A stretch of 64,000 bases of DNA from Mycobacterium lepromatosis. GTDB taxonomy: Bacteria; Actinomycetota; Actinomycetes; Mycobacteriales; Mycobacteriaceae. Position 1 is the stretch's first letter; every line of letters starts with the position of its first letter. Below the pieces are notes generated by a model, which was not told the origin of the DNA, ran no database searches, and worked only from the letters and a program-made list of their open reading frames with translations. Location: positions 1,364,001-1,428,000 of the forward strand of contig NZ_CP083405.1 in assembly GCF_000975265.2 (NCBI RefSeq), given 5' to 3'. Below, piece by piece: positions 11,026-21,119 of the stretch. A program made the translations under genes and the position numbers.

Positions 11026-11322
11026 ATGGAACACTTCCTTGACGTGAGCACAGAACCTCGGTGGACCGAAGCCCAGCGGGTTGTCACCCTCGCGGCGATC
11101 GACATTGTGAAGACGTTCTTCAAAGCGGACCGAGACGCCGCGAGTGCCAAGATCAACGAGTATCTCAGGCGGATCGGCAGTGAGGGCGTCATTGCGGGTT
11201 ACAACGGCCTGTGCGGGATGCTCGTCAAGCACGTTGCCGAAGTGACTGGTGAGGATCCTATGGCGGTCGTCTATCGGGCCGAGGAGACTGCACGCAACGT
11301 GTTGCCGGAAGAGGCAGAGTGA
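11026..11322 (+). CDS. Small conserved-looking protein of unknown function
   Basis: An uninterrupted 98-residue frame with strong third-position G/C bias, unlike the surrounding decay, so it is probably a real gene. The protein is mostly helical and acidic. It has no signal peptide, no membrane segment and no motif I recognise. Key stretch: AAIDIVKTFFKADRDAASAK. The ATG at 11026 has no Shine-Dalgarno sequence. An in-frame GTG at 11044 (VSTEPRWTEAQ) is an equally good start and gives 92 residues. A leaderless transcript is possible. Function not assigned. Confidence 0.6.
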   Translation: MEHFLDVSTEPRWTEAQRVVTLAAIDIVKTFFKADRDAASAKINEYLRRIGSEGVIAGYNGLCGMLVKHVAEVTGEDPMAVVYRAEETARNVLPEEAE

Positions 11323-12476
11323 TCGGGTGCGTTGTTTGTGTGGGATCCCAATACACCGCCGCACCTAGGGGGGCCTCTAAAAACTGGTCACAGCCCAATC
11401 ATGCCGGCGGTCGTTCGGACACGTTAGTCGTACACTGGGGGCCCTGGAGGTACGGTACAATTAATTAGCAACCTTTGCTATATACCCTGGAATTAAATTT
11501 GTTTCACCCTTTTATTCCCTTGTGTGATTATTTCACTATAATTATAGCAAAATCAATTGTATAATTCATTGCAACATCTGAAGCAAAATTTCATTTCCTA
11601 TAACTAGAGCATTGTTATTTTTCGGTTATGTGACTGCTCTCGCTGCGCTATAGTTTTTGATCAATAATACCCCTGAAATCCTCTATAGTTCCGGATGAAA
11701 ATTCTCCCGCAACGATCGACTTTTAGAGTTCAGTTTCGTGGATATCGAATGTCGCAACTGACCGGTCGATATTTTGGAAGTAGATTCAATACCGGTAATG
11801 TGTAAACCGCTTTGTTGCAACGGGGTATTTAGTATGGAACTTATCCCAATTTCTTGGTGATCGACTGGAATGGTCGCTATACGGTGCTGACTTTTCCTGG
11901 AGGAGCTGCTTTATTCGGCTGTGAACACGGTGGCGTGTCTATCGGTGGCAGGGACACCTAACAAGCCCAGGTTACTCATCACGTGTATCCCGCCGATATT
12001 GCCCGGCCAGGAGGATGGCGTTTTACCTTCCCATCCGATGTCGTGATCTGATCTACCGAGCAGATATTTTTTTATGACTTGGATCATGATTATCGGTTTT
12101 GCCTATCTAATTACAGATTGATAACAAAAGTTCTTATGGCGCCTTAGATCCTATTTTTGGGTGTATAATTTTGGTTTTTATGTGTGTGTATAGATAACCG
12201 ATAGATGTGTTGTCACGACAAATTTGCTTAAGGTGGAGAAAAATGCGACACACGCACACTGTCCGGTACAGGATTTGACCTGGTAACCAAGTACTCTGGC
12301 TCTTCTCGCAAAGATAATCCCATAAGCGGGAGAAACGGAAGGTGCGAGCATAACGTGGGCTGGCAATGATCTTCATCGTCGTTAAGTTTTAGACCAGACC
12401 TGAGTGGAGCGAACGCTGGCCTGATTTGGTTGCGTCGTTCATCGCTGCCACTTGTGTCGAAGCGGGCAGTCTGTAG
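11323..12476. other. AT-rich stretch and unassigned remnants
   Basis: 11450-11760 and 12060-12200 are strikingly AT-rich for this genome, with long A/T runs. Between them a frame near 11860-12050 reads RYTVLTFPGGAALFGCEHGG and then ADIARPGGWRFTFPSDVV, protein-like but unrecognised and broken by stops. No RNA gene was identified. Confidence 0.4.
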
Positions 12477-12689
12477 TTCGGATGGTCCCGCAGACTGGAC
12501 AACTCGGCAGAATACGTTCTGGTGGATGTCTTCCGTGACAATGGATGTGGGCCCATCCATGTCAACAGCGACCACTTCAGGCAGGCTATGCGCGAGTTGC
12601 TGCAGGTCATGACTTCGACCCCCAGGATCATCAGCCAGATGATCGAGGCGACGGGATGGTCGGCGATGGGGGAGATGTCGCTCGACTAG
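12477..12689 (+). pseudogene. Antibiotic biosynthesis monooxygenase-like fragment
   Basis: A frame reading SAEYVLVDVFRDNG, then PIHVNSDHFRQAMRELLQ, resembles the C-terminal half of small ABM-domain monooxygenases, whose hallmark is a strand F-x-L-V-E-V-x-x-D followed by a helix H-x-x-S-x-H-F-x-x. It ends with a TAG at 12687. No matching N-terminal half was found upstream, so it is a fragment or the 5' part has decayed. Moderate confidence in the family. Confidence 0.4.
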
Positions 12690-13414
12690 CCGGTGATGGT
12701 CGATTCACTGTTGAAAACCGCGATTTCGTCACCCAGCCAATAACTTGTTTCCAACGGAAGTGCATAATCGCTCCAAAACGAGCCCGGGTCGAACCAGGTC
12801 AAGTCCTTCTCCGTGACAAGCAATCTTATGTTCTAATTAGGTGTTCACCCAGTACGCTGTCTCTAGACTTCTAGACTTATTGTGCGCCGTTGGTCCTGGT
12901 AGCCGCTGCGTCTTCTCCTGAATCTTCCTGTCCAGCAAAACTAGTAACCGAGTACAGTCATTGAGAGTCGGGACACAGCAGCGCAGTCAGCGGCCGGTCA
13001 ACCGTACGGCGGTCTAAACGCGGTGTCGTTCCTCCATGCGATCACACGTATGTAGTGGTGCATTCTTTTGTTTACGGCTGGCATATGGCGTCAACTGACG
13101 CAGCCAGCATTGCCGGGTTTGCTGTAAGACGGCTTGCCTCAGATAGTCAAGCTGAACGACGCGGTGGTTGGTTCCGGTCCGCATGTCGAAGAGTTTGTCG
13201 CCTAGTTTGACATGTCGATCAGTGGCGGCCAGTCGTCAATGGCAGCCGCTATGCTTACGGTGGTTCATCGGACTATTCGTCAATGTCTGGATGGCACAGT
13301 CGGCCCGCGAACGCTCCCGAAATAGTCAGAGATCGTCGGCCTGGTTTTCGTTGAGTGCTTTATCCAGGGCGAGCGTGTTCGATTTCACACCAGCACGATA
13401 AGCGCAGATAGCCT
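12690..13414. other. Decayed DNA, unassigned
   Basis: Plus-strand pieces such as PQIVKLNDAVVGSGPHVEEF near 13136 and SSMAAAMLTVVHRTIRQCLD near 13235 have gene-like composition but are interrupted by stops, and I do not recognise the protein. Confidence 0.35.
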
Positions 13415-13630
13415 ATGGACAGGCGTAGCGTTTGGAAGTTGATCGGGCTGGCCGGTGTTGCCGGCGTCGTCGCTAGCAGCGCGCTGGTCCTGCGCGATCA
13501 ACGGAAACGACGTGCCTACACGGCCAGCGAAATCCGGTCCTGACTGCATCAGTGGCTGGCCGAATCCCACTCGGAGGGTTTTCAAGTCAAATCGAGGTCA
13601 GCAGCCGCTTTGGCCGCAGCCAAATGCTAG
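13415..13630 (+). pseudogene. Small membrane-anchored protein with an internal stop
   Basis: From the ATG at 13415 the frame reads MDRRSVWKLIGLAGVAGVVA, a short basic N-terminus followed by one hydrophobic segment, then RDQRKRRAYTASEIRS. A TGA at 13541-13543 interrupts it, and the same frame continues LHQWLAESH to a TAG at 13628. The TGA fits a single CGA-to-TGA change, since an arginine would suit the helix. Apart from this one change the gene looks preserved, suggesting late loss. Function unknown; one N-terminal membrane anchor is predicted. Confidence 0.5.
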
Positions 13631-13914
13631 TCACCAGAAGAGTTTAGTACGGCTACCGATTAGCGCCCGAATTTATTTGTACTGCTTTCGCTTTGTCTTG
13701 ACCGAGCGCGTAGTGGACGTTGCTATCATGAATCCGTCACTGTGACAATTGATACACATCAGGCCCACCACGGCAAGGCCGCACCAACGCATCTTGGTCA
13801 CCAAGTTGTCGGGCCTATAGGCAATGTCTAGTAGGGTTCAGCTCGGTCACTGCAGGTAGTGATTTTCATGTGAGCCGCTTGGGTGACTTTCGTCAGGTGC
13901 GACCTGGGCCGAAG

Positions 13915-15303
13915 ACGGTGGTAGTTATTCAGACCTGCTAGTGATATTTGGAATTACCGATGCACTGGCCCGCAAAATGACTTTCCGAGCGTTGTATCGG
14001 TTCGAGTTCTGCGGTTTGCTGGATTGTCCAATTTTGGTTGTGGCCATTGATGACATGCCAATCGGGCAGTTAGTCGAGTGTATAGGGGAGGATATAAGCG
14101 ACTCCGGTGAGACGTTAGACTGCGTGGTGTTTGATAGACTGCGGGCCGGCTAGACTACCCGCATAGTGATGTTACCGATAGCTAACTCGATGACTCGCTG
14201 GCCGAGTTGATCGGATCGGACTACTGACCGATGCACTACATTGCATTGGCAATGTAGTCGTCCTTGTTTGCGCCGATTATGGAGAATCTCGCGAACGTAG
14301 GGCTGCTACGCTGGGCATGTATTGTGGTGGAAACGCCGTTTGGTCACGACCCAGGTTGGGCCTGGGGGACTTAATATTTGGCTGCGCGCCGCGCTCGACG
14401 AAGAGCCGATCCTGTGGGTGGACTAAATTTTTAGGCAAACAGCCTGTTGTCGAGTGGGAGTAACCGTGGTTTGCTCACTAGGTGTTCGTGCAACTGTGGG
14501 ACCGCTATAGCGTTTTCGAGATCCACCTCACCATGGCCGAAGACTTCGGTGTGCAGTCCCGTGGCAAGTTCTACGACGCGGTGGGCACTTTTGCGTGACG
14601 TTGTAAAAACATCCGCTACATGTGCTCGCGTTGATCGCGAGTGAGCCTACGGTGGGATTGAATGCCGATGACCTGAACGACAAGAAGATTAGAGGTGTTC
14701 AGCGTGATTTCGTGCTGGACTCGCAGCGTTGCGTAAATGGTTATTACCGCAGCTATACCGACGTTGCTGGGGTGGAGAAAGATTCTCAAACCAAGACTTA
14801 CGTCGCCCTGCGGACTGGGATCGACAACTGGCGGTGGGTCGGAGTGCTGATTTTCCTGCGCACGGGAAAGGGCTTGTCGGAGAAGATCACTGAATTGTGG
14901 CTTTTCTGTGCCATGTTCCTGGTTTGGCTTTCCCGCCCAGAAACCGACCAGCTGAACCCAACCAGATTGTGGTGCGATCGATCCCCGATCCGGGTATGCG
15001 CCTGCAGCTATCCACCCAACTGGGCGACTTTTGGCACGACGTTCACCTAGACTCCTTATTCGCCGCGGACCTCGGTGAACCGGTGCGGCCCTATAACGGC
15101 TTCTCTACGCCGGGTGGATCGGTGTTTAGCCGCTTTTCGTTCGATAAGACGGCATCGAAGAGGCGTGGTCTCGCTGCTAGAAAATCCGGGTAAAACTACC
15201 CAAACCATTGCGGGTCCTGGGGACCGAGGCTGCGTAGTTGTTGCTGCGCGGCCACCGCAGTTGACAAGAATTTGGTTCTCTGCTCGAATGCCTGCAGCCT
15301 AGT
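13915..15303 (+). pseudogene. zwf1: Glucose-6-phosphate 1-dehydrogenase, broken
   Basis: Relic of the first enzyme of the oxidative pentose phosphate pathway (H37Rv Rv1121). Pieces in order: LLVIFGITDALARKMTFRAL with the NADP-binding motif at 13932, DNWRWVGVLIFLRTGK near 14825, LPNRRPAEPNQIVVR near 14935, DLGEPVRPYNGF near 15070. The active-site region with the conserved R-x-D-H-Y/F-L-G motif reads LWVDXIFRQT near 14412 and is ruined. At least eight frameshifts or stops are present. The gene is followed 17 bases later by the gnd2 relic, so the two formed a pentose phosphate pair. Confidence 0.85.
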
Positions 15304-15320
15304 TAAGGAAACCGAAGAAG

Positions 15321-16284
15321 ATGCAGTTTGGCGATGAGCGGCCTGGGCCGGATAGGCACCAAGATGTGCGCCGCTTGGTCAAGGACGGGCATGAGTGCTG
15401 TAGTGTACGATCACAACACTGATGCGGTTATGGCAATGGCCAGTGAGGGCGAGGAACGGCCGGGGTGTCCGTTGCTGGGGATCTGCGCGGAAAACTTCGC
15501 GCCCCACGAATAGTCCTGGGTGATGGTACCCACGGGTGAAATCACCACTTCGGTGATCACGGAGCCGGCCGACACGCTCGAGTCTGATGACATTGTGATT
15601 GACGGCGGTAATTCCTGTTACTGCGATGACATTAAACACGTAAAGATCTTATCCAAGAATGGGATTAATCTTCTTTCCTGAGCCACCAGCGGTGGGGTGT
15701 GGGTCCGGGAGTGTGGCTACATGTTTTATGATCAGCGGTGAAGATTACGCTTTCGCGCACCCGGAGCCACTGTTCGTTACCCCCTGTGCCGGGTGTCGAA
15801 GCAGCACCGCGTACGCCGTTCGACACCGAGCTCGCACAAGCCGAGTGATTGGCTACCCCAGCGCACTGGGGATGTCGGTCCAACGCCATCATCGGTACTC
15901 GCGTGTAGAAAGGCTTCGAAACTGGCGACGCAGAAACTGCGCCGCTGGAAAATCTGGAAAATCCTGGGTTATATCAATATTAAATTAACATCCCAGCGGT
16001 TGCCGGGTACGAGTACGGGGGCAGTGGAATCCGTCGAGCTCGGTAGCTATGATTGCGTTAACGCTGCACGAATTGCCCGCTCTGGGCGAGTTTGTTGGGT
16101 GAATGTCCGACAGTGGGGAAGGCCGGTGGATCGTTATAGCGGCGGTCGACGAAGGAGTACCGGAGCCAGTGCTTACGACCTTTTTTATGTTAGATTTGTC
16201 TTTCGTTAACTTTTTGAGTTCGGTGCCAAGGTGTTATCGGCGATGCGCAAACAGTTCGGCGGTCACGACGAGAAGCCCGCCTAA
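15321..16284 (+). pseudogene. gnd2: 6-phosphogluconate dehydrogenase, broken
   Basis: Relic of the decarboxylating 6-phosphogluconate dehydrogenase (H37Rv Rv1122). It starts ATG at 15321. The nucleotide-binding pieces are MSGLGRIGTKM, followed after a frameshift by VVYDHNTDAVMAMASEGE near 15400. DDIVIDGGNSCYCDDIKH near 15586 is the substrate-binding loop region, and VSDSGEGRWIVIAAVDEGVP near 16102 belongs to the C-terminal domain. The reading ends at a TAA at 16282. The K-x-x-H-N catalytic segment is not found, consistent with an internal deletion between about 15900 and 16020. Confidence 0.8.
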
Positions 16285-16309
16285 TTCTTGGTTAAAACGG
16301 GCGATTTTC

Positions 16310-17140
16310 GACGACGTTGGTGAACACGTAATTATGATTATTGGTCGCTGTATGCTCAGCGTTGGATAATTCGACGAACTCCGCCCGCAGCACCTTAGCG
16401 AGAAAATCCTGGACGACCTCGGAGCTGACCCACGTCCGAGAGTGTGCCGCGAATCAACAGGACTGGGATTTGCAGGTCGACGGCGGCCTGCTCGATTCTC
16501 TCGGTGCGCAGCTCCGGGTTGTCTCCATGGGTTTGGTCATCATCGGATCCCAGTACAAGTGCCTAGTGCCTGTCGCGCAGGAGCAGGTTTTTCAATCCTT
16601 CGGGATTGCGTGGCTTCCGTCGGTGCGGTCAGTAGACGGCGGTTGCCTAGTCAAGGGAGGTCAAACCGTTGATGTGGCTGAACATGAAATCCCAGATGTG
16701 GGCGTTGCCGTTCTTCTCGTAACGCGGCACTACGTCGACCAACACCAACCCGACAACCCGTTGATCATCTGTACTTTCGGTAACCGGGATGTCGGTGAGT
16801 CTGCCCACGCTAGTCCCGGCCACTACCACTGGATGACTGAATCGCATCGAGCACGCGCAGGAAGTAGTAGGTCACACTTTCGAAGGCGTAGTCGGCTTCC
16901 AGTGTACTGTTGCTGTCACTCGTGTCCACGAGTGTCGATCGTGACGACACGATACCCCTGGTTCGCAAGGATCTAGCTGGCGGTCTTCCAGGAGAGCAGG
17001 TTTTGTCTCCCACCGTGCAACATTAGGACGGTTGGTGCTGACCTCGGAGCCGTGGTTCCATTCGTCGGCAACCAGAATGGATCCCACCGGCACCGGTGCA
17101 GCCAACTGGCTCTTCGGGACTGCGAAGGCGCTCACGGCTT
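16310..17140 (-). pseudogene. bpoB: Alpha/beta hydrolase (BpoB-like), broken
   Basis: Relic of an alpha/beta hydrolase annotated as non-haem peroxidase in H37Rv (Rv1123c). Minus-strand pieces: MLHGGRQNLLSWKTAS near 17020 (oxyanion-loop region, family H-G-G/H-G-x), GYRVVTIDTRGHE near 16955, VVVAGTSVGRLTDI near 16830 where the nucleophile elbow G-x-S-x-G has become G-T-S-V-G, LVLVDVVPRYEKNGNAHIWD near 16760, and EFVELSNAEHTATN near 16400 with the catalytic histidine. Several frameshifts separate them. Converges with the gnd2 relic. Confidence 0.75.
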
Positions 17141-17356
17141 CCGGGACGTTACCTAACCGAGTAACCGCCCGTTACGGGCGTGTTTGGGGCCTGTTTCCAG
17201 GCATCGAATCGGGGAACATGTTCGCTGCTTCGGGCGGTGGGCCGCAATGCCGTTAATCTTGCGAACACGATTCTTTGATGCTTATCAAACGTCCGACTGC
17301 GAATTGGCGGTAGTGTTAATCTGCCGCCTAGGTAGGGGCAAGACCAAGGAATGCCA

Positions 17357-17910
17357 GTGTCATTCGTATCCTTAGTACCGGAATATGTTAGCGTGGCGGC
17401 CTCCGATGTGACCAATATTGGGTCGGCCATCGCCGACGCTACAATCATAGCTGCCGGAGTCCGACTACCAGCCATGTTCGCAGCAGGGGTTGACGTGGTG
17501 TCGGTGTCATCGTAGCCCATGTTCCATGTCCACGGCCCGGTTTCCCAGGAGTTCGGCACGCAACGGCGGTATCATACCAGAAATGCGTGCAAGCTCTAAC
17601 CGAAGCTGCGAACGCGTGTGCGTCCGCCGAGATTGCCAACGCACCGCCGTTCCAAATCCTCGAGTTAGGATATGCAGAATGCGATTAATGTGCCCATCCG
17701 GGAAATTTCAGGACGCCCAGCTGATTGGTGACGGCGCCGTCGGGGAGTTTGCTGACCACCAATGGTGAGCCGGGCGGGATTTTGGTAGGCAAGGGAGGCA
17801 ACGGCTAAACTCGTGCAAATTTCTCCGGCCTAGTCGGAGGTAACGGCGTACGTGCTGGATTTCTTGGCAACGGCGGTGCCGCCAGCAGCAGTGGTGGTCA
17901 TGGGGTTGGC
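17357..17910 (+). pseudogene. PE_PGRS family protein, broken
   Basis: Starting at a GTG at 17357 the frame reads SFVSLVPEYVSVAASDVTNI and AIADATIIAAGVRLPAMFAA, the typical PE domain, ending at a TAG at 17514. Further PE-domain pieces follow in shifted frames. From about 17720 glycine-rich pieces LIGDGAVG, GNGVRAGFLGNGGAAS and GGHGVG represent the start of a PGRS repeat domain. The long PGRS tail is missing. PE_PGRS proteins are secreted or surface-exposed in M. tuberculosis; this copy is dead. Confidence 0.75.
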
Positions 17911-17989
17911 GCAGTGTAGGTGCAAAGGGGCTGTTGCGCTAACACTGTAGCGCATTCGTCATGGGTTACTGACTGCGGCGCATCGGGAC

Positions 17990-18960
17990 ATAGCTCGGAA
18001 AAGCTGCCGTATAAAACTCGGTCCCTAACGTCGTGTCCACTTCATCGAACAAAGGTCCAGCATTTCCTGAGTGTGGCTATAGGTGCCCTCCATGTACGAG
18101 TAGTCGCTGAAACCAGAGCACGCTGTTGAAGCCTATTACGGTCATCGCCTTGATCGCCGACAAGTCGTGCTGGAACGACGCATACACCGGTGAGTAGATG
18201 ATCTCGCGCGGACAGTGATTAAGCTTAGGCAGTAACACCATGGTATGCTGACATTATCGTTTTTCATTCGGTAGGTGATGAGCGGCACTCACGTCGCGCC
18301 GCTTTACGGACACCAAAAACTCCGCGCTTTGGGTGCTGATTCAATGCCTCTGAGGTGACATGCTGGATCACTGTGCGCCTGCCGCCGAACGACGTCTTGG
18401 TGTAGTTGAGCACCGCCCAGGCCGTGGTAGGTCACCACGATCGAGTTGTCGGAGGAGAAATCGTTTGGCCTAGTGCCGATGTGGAAAACGATCATCATGC
18501 CGATGTCTTCAGCTGTGGCCCAGAACGGCTCCTACTCTCGAGGTGGTAATTGCGCTGAGTGGTGTACGGCGTGACGGGTAGAAAGGCCGCTTTGACAACC
18601 GTTGTACCGCAACGTTTAAATTCGCTTACTGAATCGTCGTTATCCAGTGTCGACACTTGCGTGATGGGAATCAGCCGCGATTGGTAGTCCATGATCGTTT
18701 TTCGGACCAGTCGTTGGACGCCCGCATCGCTTCGCACAATAGCTCCAGGGTATGAAACGAGCTGGACCACATGCCCAATGACGGGAACACCGATTCCGAC
18801 CAGATACCTTCGCTGTCGAGATCGGCAATCCGCTTTTCAAAGGCGTGGGCGCCCGGAGCGACCGTCGTGGGCGGAAGAAATTGCTCTTGGGCAGCCATGA
18901 GCGCCAAAGGTCGTTAGGTTCGATGAAATGAAAGTCGCCGAATTAACCTACAGCTTTACG
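17990..18960 (-). pseudogene. Metal-dependent amidohydrolase (amidohydrolase-2), broken
   Basis: Relic of an amidohydrolase-2 family protein. A well preserved minus-strand stretch from 18907 reads AQEQFLPPTTVAPGAHAFEK, then FPSLGMWSSSFHTLELL, then MDYQSRLIPITQVSTLD. KAAFLPVTPYTTQRNYH follows near 18600, and AFHIGTDPNDFSS-like sequence near 18490-18450 reads VFHIGTRPNDFSSDNSIV. The C-terminal third, near 18140-17990, still shows VHGGHL. The N-terminal strand with the first metal ligands was not found upstream of 18907. No clear H37Rv counterpart comes to mind. Confidence 0.65.
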
Positions 18961-19186
18961 GGTGCTACTATGAGTCCACTCTGTTAGAGTGATGTTTAAT
19001 ATTGTCAATGTTGTTGACACCTGGTCGGCTGCTGTGGTCAGCACTGAGGTAGTCCGGCTCGCACCGCTGGAGTGGTCTCTCCGAAATTGGCGGAACCGAT
19101 GGTGGTGATTTCTTGCTGTCACCGTGGTCCATCAATACCGAAAGGCCGATGACCCCAATACTCTAGGAGACTCCCGTGTGCTCACC

Positions 19187-19620
19187 CCGGTCAGTGATCA
19201 CGCCCTCACTATGGTTTGACTACAACCTGGAAGAGACTGCACAGTTTTACATCTAGTTGTTCTTGAACTCGCACATCGAGGGATGCAACCGTTACACCGA
19301 AGCGGTCTTAGGTGAATTTGGCCAGGTGGTGAGTGGCACCTTCGTATTGAAAGGCGTTAGTTTCACGTTAGTTTCATCAGTATCGACGGTGGTCCCAAAT
19401 TCCTGTTAACCGAGGCGGTCTCGTTCACGATACAATTGCGAGGACCAAGACGAGGTAAACTACTACTACTACTACTACTGGTGAGTGGTTAACCGACGGC
19501 GGTGAGGAGGCGCAGTACGGTTGCCGTTAAGGACCGCTTCGCCTCTTTTGCATCGAGATCATCCAGCTCCATTACGGCGACCACCGAAGCTATGCTAGGT
19601 ATGCGCAAGAGTATCGTAGC
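19187..19620 (+). pseudogene. PhnB-like glyoxalase-fold protein with expanded ACT repeat
   Basis: Relic of a PhnB/3-dmu-9_3-mt type protein of the VOC superfamily. Pieces: SVITPSLWFDYNLEETAQFY from 19192, FLNSHIEG, RYTEAVLGEFGQVVSGTF, then SIDGGPKFLLTEAVSF after a frameshift near 19380, and CEDQDEVNYYYYYYW near 19437. In this family the last motif is normally D-x-Y-Y-x-x-L, so the tyrosine run reflects expansion of a short repeat at 19459-19479. LTDGGEEAQYGCR follows. Stops are present throughout. Confidence 0.65.
19459..19479 (+). repeat. ACT trinucleotide microsatellite, seven units
   Basis: Seven perfect tandem copies of ACT (21 bp). Such runs vary in copy number between M. leprae isolates elsewhere in the genome; this one lies in dead coding DNA and would be free to vary. 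Confidence 0.95.
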
Positions 19621-19668
19621 CGAGCCGAAAATGGGCGGTTGCCCAAAATTGTGTACCGAGGGTTGAGT

Positions 19669-20268
19669 TCATTCGGCGAGCCGGTCGATCCAGTCGATTG
19701 TGGCGTCGATGATTGCCTGCACATCGTCCGGGTTGTCGCACCCGGCCACCATCAGCGATGCCTCCGCCATGGTGGCCATCAGTACGCGGCTCAGCAGTTG
19801 GTCGCGTAGGGACGTATCCGGCTGCAGCATTGTCATCCAACTGCAGAAGGCGGCCATCATGCGGTCGCGACGGGCGATCTCGAAGCCGGCCGGTGTGTCT
19901 CCGGACAACAGCACCCTGGCCAGGTGCCGATTTTCCCACATCGTCTCGAGGTAGGCCCGTACGTGGACCTCGAATACCCGCTGCCGATTGATCCCCGCTA
20001 GGGCGAACTGGCCCGCTTGCTGCATTCCCGCGTCGATGCGTCGGTCGACGATGTCGGCCATTTGCTCGAATATCGCCAGAAACAGCTCGCGTTTGCCCCC
20101 GAAATGATGATAGATGCTGCCGATGCTGGCACCAGAGCCGGTCACCACGTCGGCCATCGTCGCCGCGGTGAAGCCGCGAGTCGCGAATACCTCAATTGCT
20201 GCGTCGAGGATACGTCGCTGGGTGGCGCCGGTCTTGGCCCATCGGTGAGTTCGCGCGGAGGTCGTCAT
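19669..20268 (-). CDS. TetR-family transcriptional regulator, intact
   Basis: A complete 199-residue TetR regulator, ATG at 20268 and stop at 19669. The N-terminal DNA-binding domain covers about residues 14-60: ATQRRILDAAIEVFATRGFT, then the recognition helix in GSGASIGSIYHHFGGKRELF. The C-terminal helical domain, about residues 75-199, would bind a ligand and dimerise. There is no frameshift and codon use is normal, so it is one of the few survivors in this block. It is divergent from the alpha/beta hydrolase relic (20510), its likely former target. Its ligand is unknown. Confidence 0.85.
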   Translation of the reverse strand: MTTSARTHRWAKTGATQRRILDAAIEVFATRGFTAATMADVVTGSGASIGSIYHHFGGKRELFLAIFEQMADIVDRRIDAGMQQAGQFALAGINRQRVFEVHVRAYLETMWENRHLARVLLSGDTPAGFEIARRDRMMAAFCSWMTMLQPDTSLRDQLLSRVLMATMAEASLMVAGCDNPDDVQAIIDATIDWIDRLAE

Positions 20269-20509
20269 ACGACTAGACGTTAACGGGTATGCCGCGCTGC
20301 CAGTCGATCCTTGAATGGTCCAGCTGAGATCACACCGGTCGAGGCCGATGGGTTCGTGTTAAGTTGTTTGGGTGCATGTCCCATCGGGCGAGCCAGCCGG
20401 ACTTGCCGAAGAGGGAGTAAACATGGCGGCGATGTTGCTCATTCTGGTTAGACGCTACAGCGCGACGACGGGTGACGCTCATCGTGCGAGTGTACTCGGG
20501 TATCCCGCG

Positions 20510-21100
20510 ATGACCCGGCCACGCTGGATCGACGTGCCAGGGCCCGCCGGGGACTTTAAAGCCCTGACCGGGTGCCCCTGATGCCCCAATCGGGTTGTTT
20601 CTGTAAGGTTTTCCTGACACTTCCTACGGTTGACGCAGGGTCGCTCCCCGACTGGTCGGCAGGTAGTTGCACCCTTCATGCGCAGGTACGCCCCGTCGTC
20701 GATACCGACAGACGGCAGTTGTCGCGTTAGTACGTTGATGGATGATGCGTTTCGCTCGTTTGACCGGCTGGCCGACCGTGGCTGGCTGGTGCTAGTGCTA
20801 CCGCATCAGCTGCTGCGTAGTTGGTACCTCATTCTACTTTCAACTACCTTGGCTGCCTCAGAATTCCGCTTATTGGGTGCTGCCGCTGCTGTGGACCGAG
20901 TCGCCCCTGTTGCCGGTTTTGTACCTGTATGGTCGTGACGATGGTTGCTTCGCAAAGGTTTTCACGTGTTGGATGGAAGAGATGCTGCCGGGCCGGGCGG
21001 TGAGGCGGCAATCGTGGAGCATGCTGGACATTTCCTGGAGCTTGAACAACCGGATAAGCTTGGGAAAGTGGTCCTGGCGTTCATCGGCTCACCTGGTTGA
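20510..21100 (+). pseudogene. Alpha/beta hydrolase, broken and internally deleted
   Basis: Starts ATG at 20510 reading MTRPRWIDVPGPAGDFKALT. Pieces then include GRQVVAPFMRRYAPSSIPTDG near 20658, LMDDAFRSFDRL near 20735, LPHQLLRSWY near 20798, LPVLYLYGRDDGCFAKVF near 20909 with the catalytic aspartate region, and EHAGHFLELEQPDK near 21016 with the catalytic histidine. It ends at a TGA at 21098. The segment with the nucleophile elbow (between DRL and LPHQLLRSWY) is missing, an internal deletion. It lies next to the intact TetR gene, which may have controlled it. Confidence 0.75.
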
Positions 21101-21119
21101 TGCTATGGTGGCATAACGG

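Noticed and set aside
16341..16976. 211-codon plus-strand open frame
   Set aside because: Lies antisense to the bpoB relic, whose motifs are readable on the minus strand.
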